The notes under the pieces: model-generated
Told to the model about the DNA's origin: nothing
What the model saw: only the letters and a program-made list of their open reading frames with translations
The model's database searches: none
Source of the DNA: Melanocharis versteri
Lineage: Eukaryota > Chordata > Aves > Passeriformes > Melanocharitidae
Assembly (NCBI GenBank): GCA_013397845.1
Contig: VZTG01007436.1
Location: 2,420,005-2,484,004 of the forward strand
Direction: 5' to 3'
DNA length: 64,000 bases
Shown: positions 12,421-25,784 of the stretch, piece by piece
How the letters are laid out: every line of letters begins with the position of its first letter
Position numbering within the stretch: the stretch's first letter is position 1
Position numbers and translations under genes: made by a program

Positions 12421-15400
12421 ATTTTTATCCTGGTTTTGTCTCTTTTATATCCCCTTCGTCTGCAAACCATTCACCTTCACAAGTCCTTTCTTGGTTAGAA
12501 GGCCAGAGACTGAAGCCACTGATGTTCTTCCTGTTCTGTGTGCACTCTTAGTAAAAGAGAAAAAGAAAATATATCTCTGAGTCATTTCAGAGTAGCTTTT
12601 ACTGGTTCATCTTGGCTGACCTGGGTTACAGGGTTCAGCTACAGTTCTTGATTTGCTTTTGTGTTCAAAATTGAGCACACTTTTAGACAATTTCTAATCA
12701 CACAAATACATTTAAATTTTAAATAGAATGGTTAAAACATAGAGTAAAAGAAACCAGTTTTGGTGGCTTGCATTTAGTATTTTCTATCCAATAATTTCTG
12801 GATTCCTTTTTTCTTAGACACGATAGAAAACAAGACTATTTCCAGTAACAGTTCTCTGCTTTGGGTTTGCATAGGTATTGGTAGTATCAGCAATATATCT
12901 GCTATGCTTCATAAGCAGCTCCTGCAAAGATATTTGCATCAGTATTAAACCATGATTTGTGGGGCTTAGTGCTTCAAAAACAAAATTGAATGCTTATGAT
13001 ACACTTAGCTTAGAGTAACAAACATACTGTTGTTGACTCAGATCAGATTGGAGTCCAACATGAAATCCCTAATTTAACTGATGCTGCAAAAAGTCTTTCG
13101 TGTTGTTAAATGCATTAAAAGAAGAAAAGTAGCATAAGCCGTGAGGGGAGTTACCATTCAAACCCTTCATTTGCTTTTATAATGGAAGACCAAGTTTCTC
13201 AATATGCCAGACATCTCCTGTGGGGCTGTGCGCAGCACCTTGGCTCCATCTGGTCTCCCCAAAGGCTCTCACTGTCTCTAGTCAGCAGTCCAAGGTTAGT
13301 TCTGTATTGTGAGAGGTGGTGAAGACGCTTGTCATAACGTAGTTTCTGCATTCTGAAATCTTTTGTTTATGCATCACACTCCATGGCATAAATTTCTAGA
13401 CCACAAAAAACCAGTAATTGTATTACAGGATCAAATAGAAGGAGAAACACTGAATTTCAGAAGGGTATTACTCTTTAAATTGCTTTATAATAAGTCATTG
13501 CTAAAACCTCATAAGGAACTTCAGAGGTAAATCAATGCTTTTACAGCTGTTTAGATGTTAGAAATCCCAACAATGAGACTATAACTCAAATAGGCATATT
13601 GTTTTACCATCAGTTTTTCACACCCGTTTCTCATCACAGGCAGTTCACTTGGAGTTAGGTGTTGGAATGATAGAAATTGAGATGTCTTTGCCATAGCATC
13701 TAGGAAGTAAGTATTCAGAAGGGACTGTGCTTAAAAAAGAAAAGGACTGACAAAGATATTTTCATTACTTTGCATATTTTGCCCACAAATTTTCAGCTGA
13801 ATTTCCTAGTGGAAAATTTTAGTCAGGTGATGAAGTTATCATTGGAAAAAGCACAAAATTTGAATGGATGTATTTCACAGTTAAATACTCTGTCCCATAT
13901 GCACACACCCTTACTTAATTCACTTAATTGTGAAATAATGGAATGGAAGACCATGTTCATGGAATGCTTACTTTTTCTCATTGGAGTGATAAGCTTTTGA
14001 AAATATGTAAGGATTTGTCCAAAATAATAATAAGCTCATCTTGCCTCTTTTGGTTTTGGAGAAGGCTCATAATGATTCTGTCTAGTTTTAAACCACAATG
14101 CAACCTCATGGCATCATGGTTAGACGAGTACCTGGTTTGCATATGCAGTGACAGATTACTAATCTGTTTTGTCTCAAATTTCTTTTAAATAAGACAGAAT
14201 AGTCAGCAAAATAGGATTTATTATAAACTGTGCATTTGAGCTATAGGAAAAAAGCAGTTTCATAGAAAAAAACACAGGGAGCTCACCACCACTGCTATTT
14301 TTTATCAGGTACTAAGTAGCAGACTCTACCTTCTGTCTTCAATCAGTGGGAGAAAGATGGGAAAAGATATTTCCCTTGCTTTTAATAGATGAAGCTTTGT
14401 AGGATGTTTGGTATTTCCTCATGTGATGGACAATCACTGGAGACTAATCAAGATTAGTCCCTGAGACAAAACGCCTGTGCAACCAAAGTGAATTATCAGC
14501 CCTCTTCCTAGTCATCCCTGCCAAGTACTCCTCCTGCCCCCAGGTTACTTTCCCTAGTGGAATCCAGGGTACCAGAATGTGTCATAAGGCTTGAAAGACC
14601 TGATGTAAATGGTAGTATGTAAGGTGAAGTTAAAGAAAGGAGAAAGAATTCCTGGCTTGCGCTGATGTTAGTCAGGTGCCTTGGGTTCATTCAGGCTGTC
14701 CAACACATCTGCTTTTGAGATGATTTCTTTATTACCAGAGCTGACTCTCCTATTTCATTTTTTGCTGAGAGAAAACATTCTGTGAAAAGGCTGCTCAGTG
14801 CTGTGTCTATTCTTTCACCTACTCAAAAAAAAAAGTTTTATCTAGTTTATCTTCTTAAATTTAAGGTGGTCCATTTCGCTTTTTGAAAGGACCTGACATA
14901 ATAAAAAATAAGGTGAACATTATTCAGTCCTTTAATTTTGTCAAAAATTTGGTGGTTTAGGCCAGCGGAATTTTAGAGTTATGGATATGGATATGACATT
15001 CGCGTTTCCTTGATTAGGTTTCTGACAGATTGTAGTATCAGACAGCTGTGCTTTTTGGTGAAAACTGGTTTTGGGGACATGTTTGGGGTTTTTTCTCTTT
15101 TGTTTTTGTGGGCTTTTTAAAATTAATATTTCTGCCAAGGAGAGTGGCCAAGAGAACCCAATGATTTGTTTAGAACTTCTTCTGGTAATTGTACAAATTT
15201 GAATCTCTGGATTAAGTTTTGCATCCACACCCACAGTGTTATTCTCAGTCTTAAGAATTAAGACAATATGTTGCAGGTGAAATGCTACCAGCAAGTGCAG
15301 TGTGACAACTGAAAAGAGACAATTTTCCAAGATCTTATTGATGAGCATTAGTATAAACACACTTTTCAGAACAGACTGTGATAATGTGATTCCAATATAA

Positions 15401-18400
15401 TTGTGAATTTCATAATTTGTTCCATTTGGCAAATCATATCACCTTCTTGTGACTCAGTTTCTTTGGCTGTAAGAAAGACCTCAGAAATCCTTTTTTGTGG
15501 AAAATTATTTCTGAGGTTTTTGGGCCTATCCACACCTTAAACCTTTTGTTTGGTTGGTTTCATTTTGTTTTATTTGTTGCTTTTATTCTTGCTTCTTTTT
15601 TCTTCCTTTCTTCTATATTCTTACCTTCTCTCTAATTAGGAACTAATTATTAGATTTGATTCACATTCTTTTTCTTCCTGATTTTTGGGGGTTTTTTTAC
15701 CAAAAAATGTGTTTAGGTAGGTTTAGCCTGCAGTGTTCAAGTTTTCTGCTCTGAGGTGAATAACAGGCTCAACCTACCGTATCACGACGAAGAAACCCTA
15801 ATAACAAAATCATGAAAGAACCTTGTAAGAAACAGAAAAGCAGAAACACCTGAAGTCCAGATGGCCAAAGTGTGTGTTTGGCAAAAGCTGTGTCAATTTC
15901 AGATCTTTTGAAGTCAATCTCATCCAAACATTCTTTGGGAGGCAGCAAATGCATTTGACCAGACATGGTAGAATGGATCAATTCTCATCCTCAAGCACAA
16001 GAGAAAGCAATTTCATTCTTTCAGGTACTTGCTTGTCTCTGATGTAAATAAAAATAATTTTATGTTCTGTAACCGGAAGGCTGGGATGTAATTCTGCTGA
16101 AAAGGATATGGTCTGGCTAGATTTCGTAATTTTTAACTCATAGTTTACTTGTGTATTTTTGAAACATAAACTGATAATGTTTGCAGTGTGCTGATGCCTG
16201 GGTCTTGACTGATTTGTTACTGTAGAGTTGTGAAACTTTGTGATAGCAATTGACATAATTTATATTTAGCTAATTTTGAACATTAAAAACACTGAAGAGT
16301 GAAATCTCTTTCTATTGAAGTCAGTGGCAAAACTTGTAGCATTTCATTCCTAAAATTAAACAAATAGAAGAAAAGCAAGAAGTTGGAAAGAAGTTGTGCC
16401 TGGAAATCACGTGAATCAAAGCAATAAATTGCATTTTATTAGCACAAGGCGTTATAGTGCATCTCTAGCATGACTGTGACTATCCAGTGCAAGCTTTTAG
16501 CTCATAGTAAATGTAACCTAATATGATGTAGATCAACTGTCTTCTAATCTAGATTAAGTTGACTCAAATTTCTTCACACGGATTGTGAATTAAGTGCTTG
16601 TCCATTGACAGTTATGGTTACTGGTGATTCTCCCTGCTTTATTAACTCAGAAGTTTGATCATGTGCCAAATTGAAAGCGGGAAAGTGGATTGAAATATGG
16701 TTTAATGATAAAATTCAAATCTTGTTTGACAGTGTAGATATAGAAATACATAAGCACAGAAATTATCTTCGTGTTCATTGGCAACTAAATTTGTGTAGAT
16801 CGACAGCATACCATGACGTAAAGTCTGTCTGTATCTTTTGTTAGTAAAGTTGATATCAAAATGGTGCAGTGTTCGATGTTCACTAAATATCTTCCTTATT
16901 TGAAAAACAGGAGTTTAGGCAATATAAGATTTAAAAATCTTTGAATTATTTTACTGTTTCACATTCATTATGTGAAATGGTAAGCCTGGCTTAAAGCTTA
17001 CAATAAAAAGAAAAAAGACCTCATTTTCAGCTATATAATAGAAAATGAATGAGCATCATTACAAATAAATCTGAAGTTTTCTTCTGTCTCAGGATTAATG
17101 TTACATTTGCTACATCTGGCTTTGTCTTTCTTTTTCTTAAGTTCTTAGAACAAATAATACATGCACTTAATCTTTAACTTCAGATAATAAGAGTTACCGA
17201 CACCTGGAATAATGTGATGAGCAATGTAAATTTTATACACATATAGTCATAATAATTTAGACTGTCATCTTAATCTATTTATGATCAGCTAATGACTGAA
17301 ATGTTTTACCATTGTGTGGGATATTTTATAACTGAAGTTTTAATGGGTGAATCAGTAACACCTGGCTGTCTGGAATGTCTTTCTTTTCCCCCTGTTAGAC
17401 ATTTAAATACATCTCTGGAAGGCCCACAGGGTGTGATGTGACATATAAGCTCTTAAAAAGAGGAAAATTAGTTCTTGATACCATAATGATCAGTGGGATG
17501 AACGTTTGCATACTTAGCATTAATGCTGTTAAATGTAAGAGTTTGATTAAAACTCTTAGAAAGGTTTTGGTTTTTTTTTTCTTCCTCTCCTTTAATGCCC
17601 TTTCTAATTTCAGTTTTTGAAATTACCAAAGGAGCTGATGTTTTTGCTTCTGCCTGTGGAGGAATTTTGAATATTTTAATACCTTTTCCTCTCTTAGTGC
17701 AATTGTTTATGTTTCTTCTCAAATCATGTCTAACACCAGCAGAGCCTCTTAGCTACTAAGTATTTTAGGCACCTAGGTGCCAACAATGCAAGAATACAAA
17801 TTCAGTGAGACATTCTCCTAACAGAATATCTAGTATTGCAATATTAAATCCAAAAATATTATTCTAGTAGCAGTCTACTTTCTATTATTGAATTAAAGCA
17901 ATATATTTGTAACTTTGCTCTTTTTCCTCATAGATGTTATGCACTGTTCATTTATGCAGTTTTAGATTTTGTGCCCTATTTAAAGTGTACCAAGTGTAAG
18001 AATGATAAAATTGCAACTTCTTGTCTTAAGTGAATAAATCTTAATACAGGCCCATGCATATATATTGAGGTTGTGCTACCTGTATTTTCTTGTTTTCATG
18101 TTCCTTATGGGTGGATGTAGCTGTTGTTTCTATGTGGTAATACTGAGGGTCTGGGCAATAAAGACTGCTTGGTGATACCTGTCATCTTGTAGATTTCTAA
18201 TAAGAGCTTTTTCTCAAAAAAATACTGTGTCTCATGTCTTCTTCCAGTCAAGTAGTTAGTCTTCTCAGGCGTTTTGATTTTGCAGAGTTAATCCTATAAA
18301 CTGTAGAACGATGAGTTAGTGGCATTCCTCTGAGAGAACCATAGCCGCTGTAGTAAACAGGAAGGGCACAATGAAAGGAATGGTGTGCTCACATGATTAG

Positions 18401-21400
18401 TTCCCTTTAGTCTTGCTCCATGCGATAGATTTTCTAGGAATATATTCATTTGTGGCTATTTTATGACTGTTACAAGTCCTGGGATATTAAGAAAGGCTGA
18501 CAATTTTAATTTCTCCTGTGATGTCTTCTGTTGCCATCTGTCACCAAAGTGTTTTTATATGTACACCACTTAATTTTTAGGTTCAACATGAGTTATAAAT
18601 AAAATAGATGTTCTTCCAGTGTACTGATCAAAAATGATCAGAAAAAAAATGTAGGCTTTTAATCTTTTCTGTGGAGTAATGAAAATAACATTTTGTCTTC
18701 TTTTAATTATATTTCTTTGGAAGCACTACTTCTGATCACTGCAAATTGGTGGTGAATTTTTGCCTTTAGTTGGATGACAGGAGAAATAGCCCACTTCATA
18801 TGGGTCTGGAATGCCAATGTGTTATGTATCTGTGATGGCACAGAACTTGCATGGCCCTTTTCTTAATGGATTTCAAAGCACTTTCCAAGACTGATTAGGA
18901 ATCCAGAAACACCACAGCCAGGTAGGCCTTAGATTCCTCAGCTTACAGAAAGAAAAGATGAATGAGCAAGCTGGAGACAGAAGCCAGACATCCCCTTACA
19001 TTAAGGCACCTGCTAGTCCACAGATATTCCCTTTCTACAGAGAGGCTTAAACAGTTGTGTTCCATTCTACACACAAAACTTATGCCCACAAATACTGCGT
19101 GCATGCCCTCAGGCTCTCAAAATCGCATGTCTATTTCCAGAATAGGCCTCCAAACATGTATGAGGATAATTTGATCCTTTTCCAAATATTACTTTTGGTT
19201 ACTAAGTTATTTGTGTAAGTACACTGAAATAAATGAATGAGATTTATATGTTCTTGATTTCTGATCATTAAATGTGGTATCCATTTTCTCTTTGGAAAGT
19301 TTTAGTACACATTTGGTAATTATTGGGATTTTACATTGTATCTTTTGTATTCAAAGTATATTCAAATAATTTACAGCTAATTAGAAAGTAGATAATGGGA
19401 TGGCCCAGCAAAACAATTAAGTCTGCTCAAATTTCAGCAGGTACTTCTGAAGTGAAACGTTGACATCAGTTTTTAGATATTTGCATTCCGTCTGGTAGTA
19501 TTTCTGTTGTTTATGTCTCATAGAAGGGCCTGTCTGACACTCATGGAGGAAACTTCTAGCTCTTGGTTCTTGTAAAACAGCTCCCCACGGAAAGTCTTCA
19601 CAGCTTTGCAGGAGCATTCCATGGTTCCCAGGAACCCCTACAGGAATCTTGAAGTGCAGGTACCCCAGGGTTGCCTGCAACACTGCTTTTGTTGAGTTTC
19701 TCTTTGATTTGAATTTTCTCCTTCCCCAAAGTTATTATGAGCTTGACAGTTGCACTGTGATTTACTTTTTCCACAGCATCAGACTGCTTTACTGGTAAAA
19801 TGAAGCTCTATATTAAGCAAGATTCAAGGCTCAGTATTTAGGTACCATGTCAGAAATGAAGTTTACAAGTGGTGTTAGGACAACCTTCCCTTTCTCCTGC
19901 ACCATGGCCTGTGCTTAGCCTCTGAATACTCTTCCCACTGTTACCAAGAATCTCTCAGACTAATCCAGTCAGGGGTTTTGCTCAGGAATTCAGGTACACA
20001 CTCCTCTTCTGTGTGTTATTTTCCACCTTGTCCCTAACGATAGGTCAGAACACTATGCTTGCAAAATTCTTCCCACCTTTTTCTTGTCCTAATCTTAAAT
20101 TCTACCTTATATCTAATACCATTGGAGCCATGATGACTCACATTTCTAGCGTCTTTAGAAGTTTAGACCTTAAGCAGAGGTGTAGATGGTTCAAATATCT
20201 TTTAGTAAACTGAAACTTTTGTTTTGGATGCTTTGTGACTATGAATTCTTTGTTCATAGCTTTACTACAACCTCATTTGTCAAGCAACCTGGACAGTCTT
20301 CCAGGACCAGTTGAGGCCTGCCAGCATCCTCTTATTAAATCTGATACAAACCCTGAGTTAAGCATATCATCTTGTCAGGTTCTCAGTGTCTAGACAGACA
20401 CTTCCTAATGCACGTCGATAATAGTTGTGTGGCAGTGAGCCATCCTGCCTGGGCATGCTTCTGCAAGGCAGCTCCTTCTCCCTCCTGTGTTTGCTGAGAT
20501 TTCTGTTTTGCAATGATCATTAAACACACATGTAAATGTTAACAAGCAGCAGTCTCCAAACAGACCTTATTTACAGTAGTATTTTAGCAGTATGTTTCTT
20601 TCAAGTGGAAGGATAAAGCATTAGTGGTTCTGTATTTTACCTATGCAGGTAAAACCTGTCTAGCTTTCGTGAGAGTGACATGTGGAGGTATTTCAACTGA
20701 ATATGGGTGTTCTCTTCAAATTTAAAAGCAGTTAAGAATTTTTCATTTTAATTTACCAAAAATCTGTGGTGTGGTAGTTCCAGACAACTGAGGACAGACT
20801 TTTAAAACAGCAATTATGTTGTACTAAAACTTAAGTTTCTTTAGTGAAGGCATATTGCATTTAGATTTTATATAATCTGATGCAAGGATCTCCTCACTTA
20901 TGTTTTATTCACGTAGTATCAGGAATAATGTTATTTGCATTACAGATTTTAGGTGCCTGATTTAGTTAGGTGCAGATCGTAGATTTTTCAAGAATGGGTT
21001 ATTCTCTTTTTATGTTGCATTCCAAACAGACACACAAGATCAAAGAGAGGAAGGAACTCTCCTGTTCTACTATATGATCAGAATTTAAACACATGAAGTA
21101 CAGGTTTGTGGTCCTTCATTTATATGGAGTGCTGTCATCTCCTACATTTTAAAAATAATGGATGGAAGTTCAGTGCTTTTTTTAGGTTAAGAAGTAAGTG
21201 CAGGACACTGACTGGTTTATAATGGGAGATGGAAGCATCTTGTAGCTTGGTTGAAGTCATGAACTGAGGATAAAGATAACTTTAAATTCTAGGGTTTAGT
21301 GCCTGTACTTGGAGAGAAGAAAAGGTTTGACTCTGCAACACATGGATATTAGCAAGCCGTCAAATGTCAGCTGCTGGACAGTCAGCTAGAAAATAAACTG

Positions 21401-22518
21401 AGAGCTGTGAAGTTCATTTTTGCTTCATGTCACTCAAATGAAGTGCTGCATAGTGGCTGAGGGTTACATCCCCCTTGGTCTTCCTTTTCTTCCTCCAACA
21501 TCTAAATGTCATGCATCTTCTAATACATCTATCTGCACATGTAGAAGGACAGTGGGTAGCTATGAGAGCTGTCTTAGCGTTGTTCTTTGCTGTGTGAAAA
21601 ATAGATGAAACACAAATTACAGGGAAAAATAACAAAATAAACTAGAGATCCTAAAAAACCCTTTTCTCTAGGGTAGTATGCTATAATTCCTGCAGAAAGA
21701 TCTATGAAATGAGTAAGAAGTCTGTGGCTCAGTAGTTTTTTTTGACCTTGAAACCTTTTGTTCTTCCATGCAGAGCAAGGGCCTCTTCCTTATGCTATGA
21801 TAGAGCCACACTTGACAGAAAAATCCATTAATTCTTCATTAGTTTCAACCACAGCATTGAGAAAAATATTAAACATGAGATGAATGCATAGGGCAGAGGA
21901 TCAGTGCCTTACACTGTCTCTTACATTTGGACTTGTGTTTTCTGCAACATGAATGATGGCTGTTTTTATTAGGTTCAAGCTGTGCAACTAGCAGCTTGCT
22001 GATCACTTATTCCTTTACTTTCATCTGCATGAGATGAACCGTTCTGAGCTATTTTGGTTTATATTGCAAATATTCTCTTCTTTAAGATTGCAATGTTTCT
22101 ATCATTTTGAGAAGAGCTCAGTATTTTTTTAAAGGTTGATTCACTCATTAGAAATGGAGGGTAAGGCAACATTAAGCTTAAAATTAATGGATTTGTTTAT
22201 TGCAGCTTTACCTTTGTGTTACCTGAAGCAGAGCATTTTTTTGTTTGTTTGTTTTGTTTGTTTTCGTTTTGAGTCCTTTCATCCACAAAGAATGGAGATT
22301 AGCCTTTGGCTAAAATAGTGCTTTCAGGCCCTTTCAGCATTCAGTAACTGTTTACTTATCCAGGTATAAATGGGTAAAAACACCGTTAAAGCTCCCAGCT
22401 GCAAGGTCAGCTAGCTTTTTAAAATTCAACCTCATGAGCTGCCTTCGGCTGAGAGCTTGCTGGTATGAGCCATTAAGTGCCTGTTGCATGTAACCTGCCC
22501 TTGTCTTACACAGAGTTG
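12421..22518. other. Long AT-rich non-coding stretch
   Basis: About 10 kb without a supportable gene. It includes a T-rich low-complexity patch at 15545-15700 and a TTTG-rich simple repeat at 22230-22270. The longest frame is 14941-15432 on the minus strand (163 codons). It carries no recognisable domain, has an unremarkable composition, and is within reach of chance for this much AT-rich DNA. Short GC-richer patches near 14.5, 19.5 and 20.4 kb were read on both strands without finding a convincing exon or repeat. Confidence 0.5.
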
Positions 22519-22615
22519 CACACGAACCTCTGGTACTGTACAACACACCCTCGCTTCTTGCTGTGCGAGGAACAAAAGCAGTTGAACTTGTGATCAATGA
22601 TCATATGATCCAGTT
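22519..22615 (+). CDS. Weak candidate exon or conserved block
   Basis: A good acceptor-like run (CCCTTGTCTTACACAG just upstream) is followed by about 95 bases in which only the second frame is open. The frame reads roughly VAHEPLVLYNT at the start and continues until a stop near 22640. The 3' edge is poor: CAGG before GTGCAA is a weak donor. Several CpGs survive, unusual for the surrounding DNA, and the minus strand is also open for 81 codons. I do not recognise the peptide. A conserved non-coding element explains these features as well as an exon does. Confidence 0.12.
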
Positions 22616-25436
22616 ACAGGGTGCAAGCTCAGTCAAGTAGAACTAGTAAATCATTAAATATTAACTCAACACCATTCCTGCTGGGCAGAACATCACAATC
22701 TGATTTTCTCAAAGTTGCCAGTCATTACTAGCGGCCTTTCCTGGTTTAACAATGAGCTTTTAAAATCATAAATCTATTGGGCTGAAATTGTCTCTGAGGA
22801 ACCTAAAGCACTGGGACCATGCACACAATAAAATGACAGTAGCTCCTGTGGCTTGCATCAGGTCTACTTCAGGAGAAAGCTTAAACTTACCTCAGTTCAG
22901 AGCATCTTGTAAGAAGATGGTTAAATGCTGGGCTAAGAAAATTAAAGCTACATAGAGGTCCTCAGCCCTGACCAAGTGGTTTCTGTATGTTTTACTTTTA
23001 CCAATTATCATGCAAAGTTTGTTGCCTTTAAAAAAAAAAAAAGACAACAACACCAAGTCATGCATTTCATCCAACGTCTAGAATCAGCATTTTTTCTTGG
23101 TTTTATTATTTTGGTTAATTTTTCTTCAAGTGGGCTATTTCAGAAAGCAGGCACAGTGCATGGAAAAAAATAACTCTTCTTCATCAGTCTTCTAATGCTG
23201 TTAGTTGTTTGGGGAAATGTATTTTGGAGCCATATTAACTAGTGATAACCTTGCTGTTTTAATGAGTATCCAGCATTCAGAAGGAATATGCCCATTGTTC
23301 TGTGAAGCTGGAAAAGTCTTCTTTTAAGATGAACTCGCTAAAACAATTGTTTAAGTTTTTAAAATGAGCAGACTCCCTTCTATAGAGGGAAATGGAGAGA
23401 AAGGGAGTAGATGAGCTAATACTGCAGTATTAAAAATAGAAAAAAAAAAGTTAAATACATTCTGCAAGATGAAAACCCAGTAGATGAGTATTGGTTTCAC
23501 TGAAAAGTCTTTTGCTTGCTTTAGCTCTATGCTTCTTTTTGTTGATGAATCTGAGCCTGATGAAAGAGGTTCTGTAGAAGCAGTTATGGTGGTAGGTGAT
23601 GATTGCCTTTTTATTTTAAATAGCTGATCTGGGAAAGAAGTTTTCTATCTCCAGGTGTATTTCTGATGATCCTGTGTTTGTGTATGTTTGTATCAGAGAG
23701 GATGAGTTTGGTTACAACTAAATATGACTTTGGAAATATGTTCAAATGTGTAATAGGGTTTTTTTTTCCCCCTCAGATGAAAATTGAGGGTAAACTGTTC
23801 ATACATTAAAGACCGTGTCTACAGCAACCATTTAATTGATTGTTTCACTTCTTTCAAGATAGATAAGGTAAAACAGATTGAGAAAGCATCTCTTTTAGCT
23901 TCCTTCAGCAGCACAGAGGAACACTTAGCAGTTTGGTTTCAGAGACATGCTTTATAGGAAAAAAGAAAATAATTTTAATCTTCACAGAGCAGTCTGAAAA
24001 ATAGGAGCTGGAAGAAAATAAGATGCAGAAGAATTTTACATATATAATAACATTTCAGACAGCAAAATGAGATAGATGATGGCAGAGTTTTAATCAAGTT
24101 ACCATCTTAACCAACCTAGAACAGGTCATTTTTCTCTTATACTGATGTACTTACAGTTCTGCTAAGTACAAATGCCTAAATCTCTGCGTGTTAACATGGG
24201 AATAATTTGCTAAATGATGCAACAGTTTAAGGATCATGCTAATGGGAATAACTTAATTCCTTTCCTGTTTCAACAGGAAATTAATGAAATTATGCTAGCC
24301 CACAGGTGTCTACCAGCAAGGGAAAGGCATATATCTTCCAGTCTTCTCAAGCCAAAACACATAGAAGTGAGATTGTTAAAAAGGGACCATCTTTTGCTTG
24401 CTCCTCCTGGGGAGCAATATAAAAGAGCAAATATTAGACACTTATTTGCTACATAACTGGACACTTCCCAGTTACTCTTTGTGATGATGGCCCTGCAAGA
24501 AACATTATAAATAACATTAAACCCAGAAATACAATATATATAAATTGCATATGCATAAATATATGTAAATTGCTGAGGACATTTTTCTTTTCCTGCTCTG
24601 CTGTACTGCCCTGCACTATTTAACATGTGATCTCCTGCCTGTGGAATCAACAGGGCTTTTGACTTCAGTTTTTTGGTTTAACGTTCACTATTAGGTGAGA
24701 CAGTGGAAAAGTGGAAAGTGCAGTTTTATTGCAGTAATAAAGTATTTCTGAGTAATAAAATAATATTGTAGCTAAAGTGCCAGATTCAGTGGAGGGTGGG
24801 GGGAAAGCATCTTTTAGCATAAAGGTACTTTAATGAGAGAAAATAAGTGAACTCCAGATGCAACAGGTGCACTTTAAGGAGCTGAGCAGTTTCAGGTTTC
24901 TACATAACACTGTTGGAGCAATTCCATTGCGAAGTGTGAAACTATTGGTGCATCAGCCTGTTTCTAATGACTTAATCTAAAGTTACGAGTAACAGAAAAT
25001 GAATTGTGATGTGACTAGTCTAAATGTGTCATCTTGGGTTTAACTTTGATACGTTATGCAGCCCATAGATACAATATTAACAAAAAAGGTTATGCCATGA
25101 GGTGGGTGCTGAGATTGAAGTCCAATGCTAAAACTGCAGAATTATATGAATAATATTTTTCTAGCATTTCTTCCACATTTTAGGATACCTGTAACTGGAA
25201 AGGAATTGCTCTTTTAAATCTAAATGTCTGAAGATATTTGCCGTAATATTTATTTCTGTTGTTCCACAACTGAAGCTGGATAACTGGAGCAAAGGAGACA
25301 GAGATATGAAAACTGGCTCTTTTAATTTTGTTTCATTGTTTTGTCTGAGTATTTGTGGTTATAGAACAATTGACTCAGTGTTCTAGAAAGTAGACCTATA
25401 CATTAGTTTTTCTATTACAACCCCTATCTTCCACTT
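22616..25436. other. Non-coding sequence, no gene seen
   Basis: AT-rich unique DNA. The longest frame (24270-24650, minus, 126 codons) has no recognised domain and overlaps an 80-codon frame on the other strand. Short A runs occur near 23030 and 23440. Confidence 0.5.
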
Positions 25437-25528
25437 CTGTATTAATAGATAAAAGAAAAAAAAATCCAACAAAACCTAAACAGAACAACAACAATAAATG
25501 CAGGAAAATAGAAAAAAGTAACTCCATT
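25437..25528. repeat. A-rich stretch upstream of the CR1 fragment
   Basis: About 90 bases rich in A with AAC and ACA interruptions lie directly 5' of the CR1 fragment. CR1 elements do not end in poly-A, and this tract is on the 5' (truncation) side, so it is probably the pre-existing insertion target and not part of the element. Confidence 0.45.
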
Positions 25529-25784
25529 AGAACAAGGAGCAATGGGCAGAAACTGATGCGCAGGATGTTGCACCTGAATATGAGGAAGAACTTCAATGTG
25601 CAGGTGACTGAGCACTGGAACAGCCCAGAGAGGCTGTGAAGTCTCCCTTGCTGGAGATATTCCATAACTGTCTGGACTCTATCCTGTGCCATGGGCTCTG
25701 GGATGACCCTGCTTGAGCAGGGAGGTGGGACCAGATGACCCCACTGTGGTCCTTTCCAACCTGACTAGTTCTGTGCTTCTGTGA
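25529..25784 (+). mobile_element. CR1 LINE, 5'-truncated 3' end
   Basis: The segment matches the characteristic 3' end of avian CR1 retrotransposons as I recall it. It begins around GGAGCAATGGGCAGAAACTG, continues through a GAGGAAGAACTTC block, the GAGCACTGGAACAG and CCCAGAGAGGCTGTG blocks, GGAGATATTC, and GACCCTGCTTGAGCAGG, and ends in CCTTTCCAACCTGACTAG with a TTCTGTG-CTTCTGTGA tail. CR1 elements are non-LTR retrotransposons that prime reverse transcription at this tail and are usually severely 5'-truncated. This copy keeps about 256 bases: the far end of the second open reading frame plus the 3' untranslated region. It cannot be functional. Point changes and a small deletion in the GAACTTC block indicate moderate age. 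No clear target duplication was seen, as usual for CR1. Confidence 0.93.

Noticed and set aside
24270..24650. 126-codon minus-strand frame
   Set aside because: No domain, no splice context, and overlaps another open frame on the opposite strand; within chance for AT-rich DNA.
25396..25692. 98-codon minus-strand frame
   Set aside because: Antisense to the CR1 fragment and its A-rich flank; incidental.
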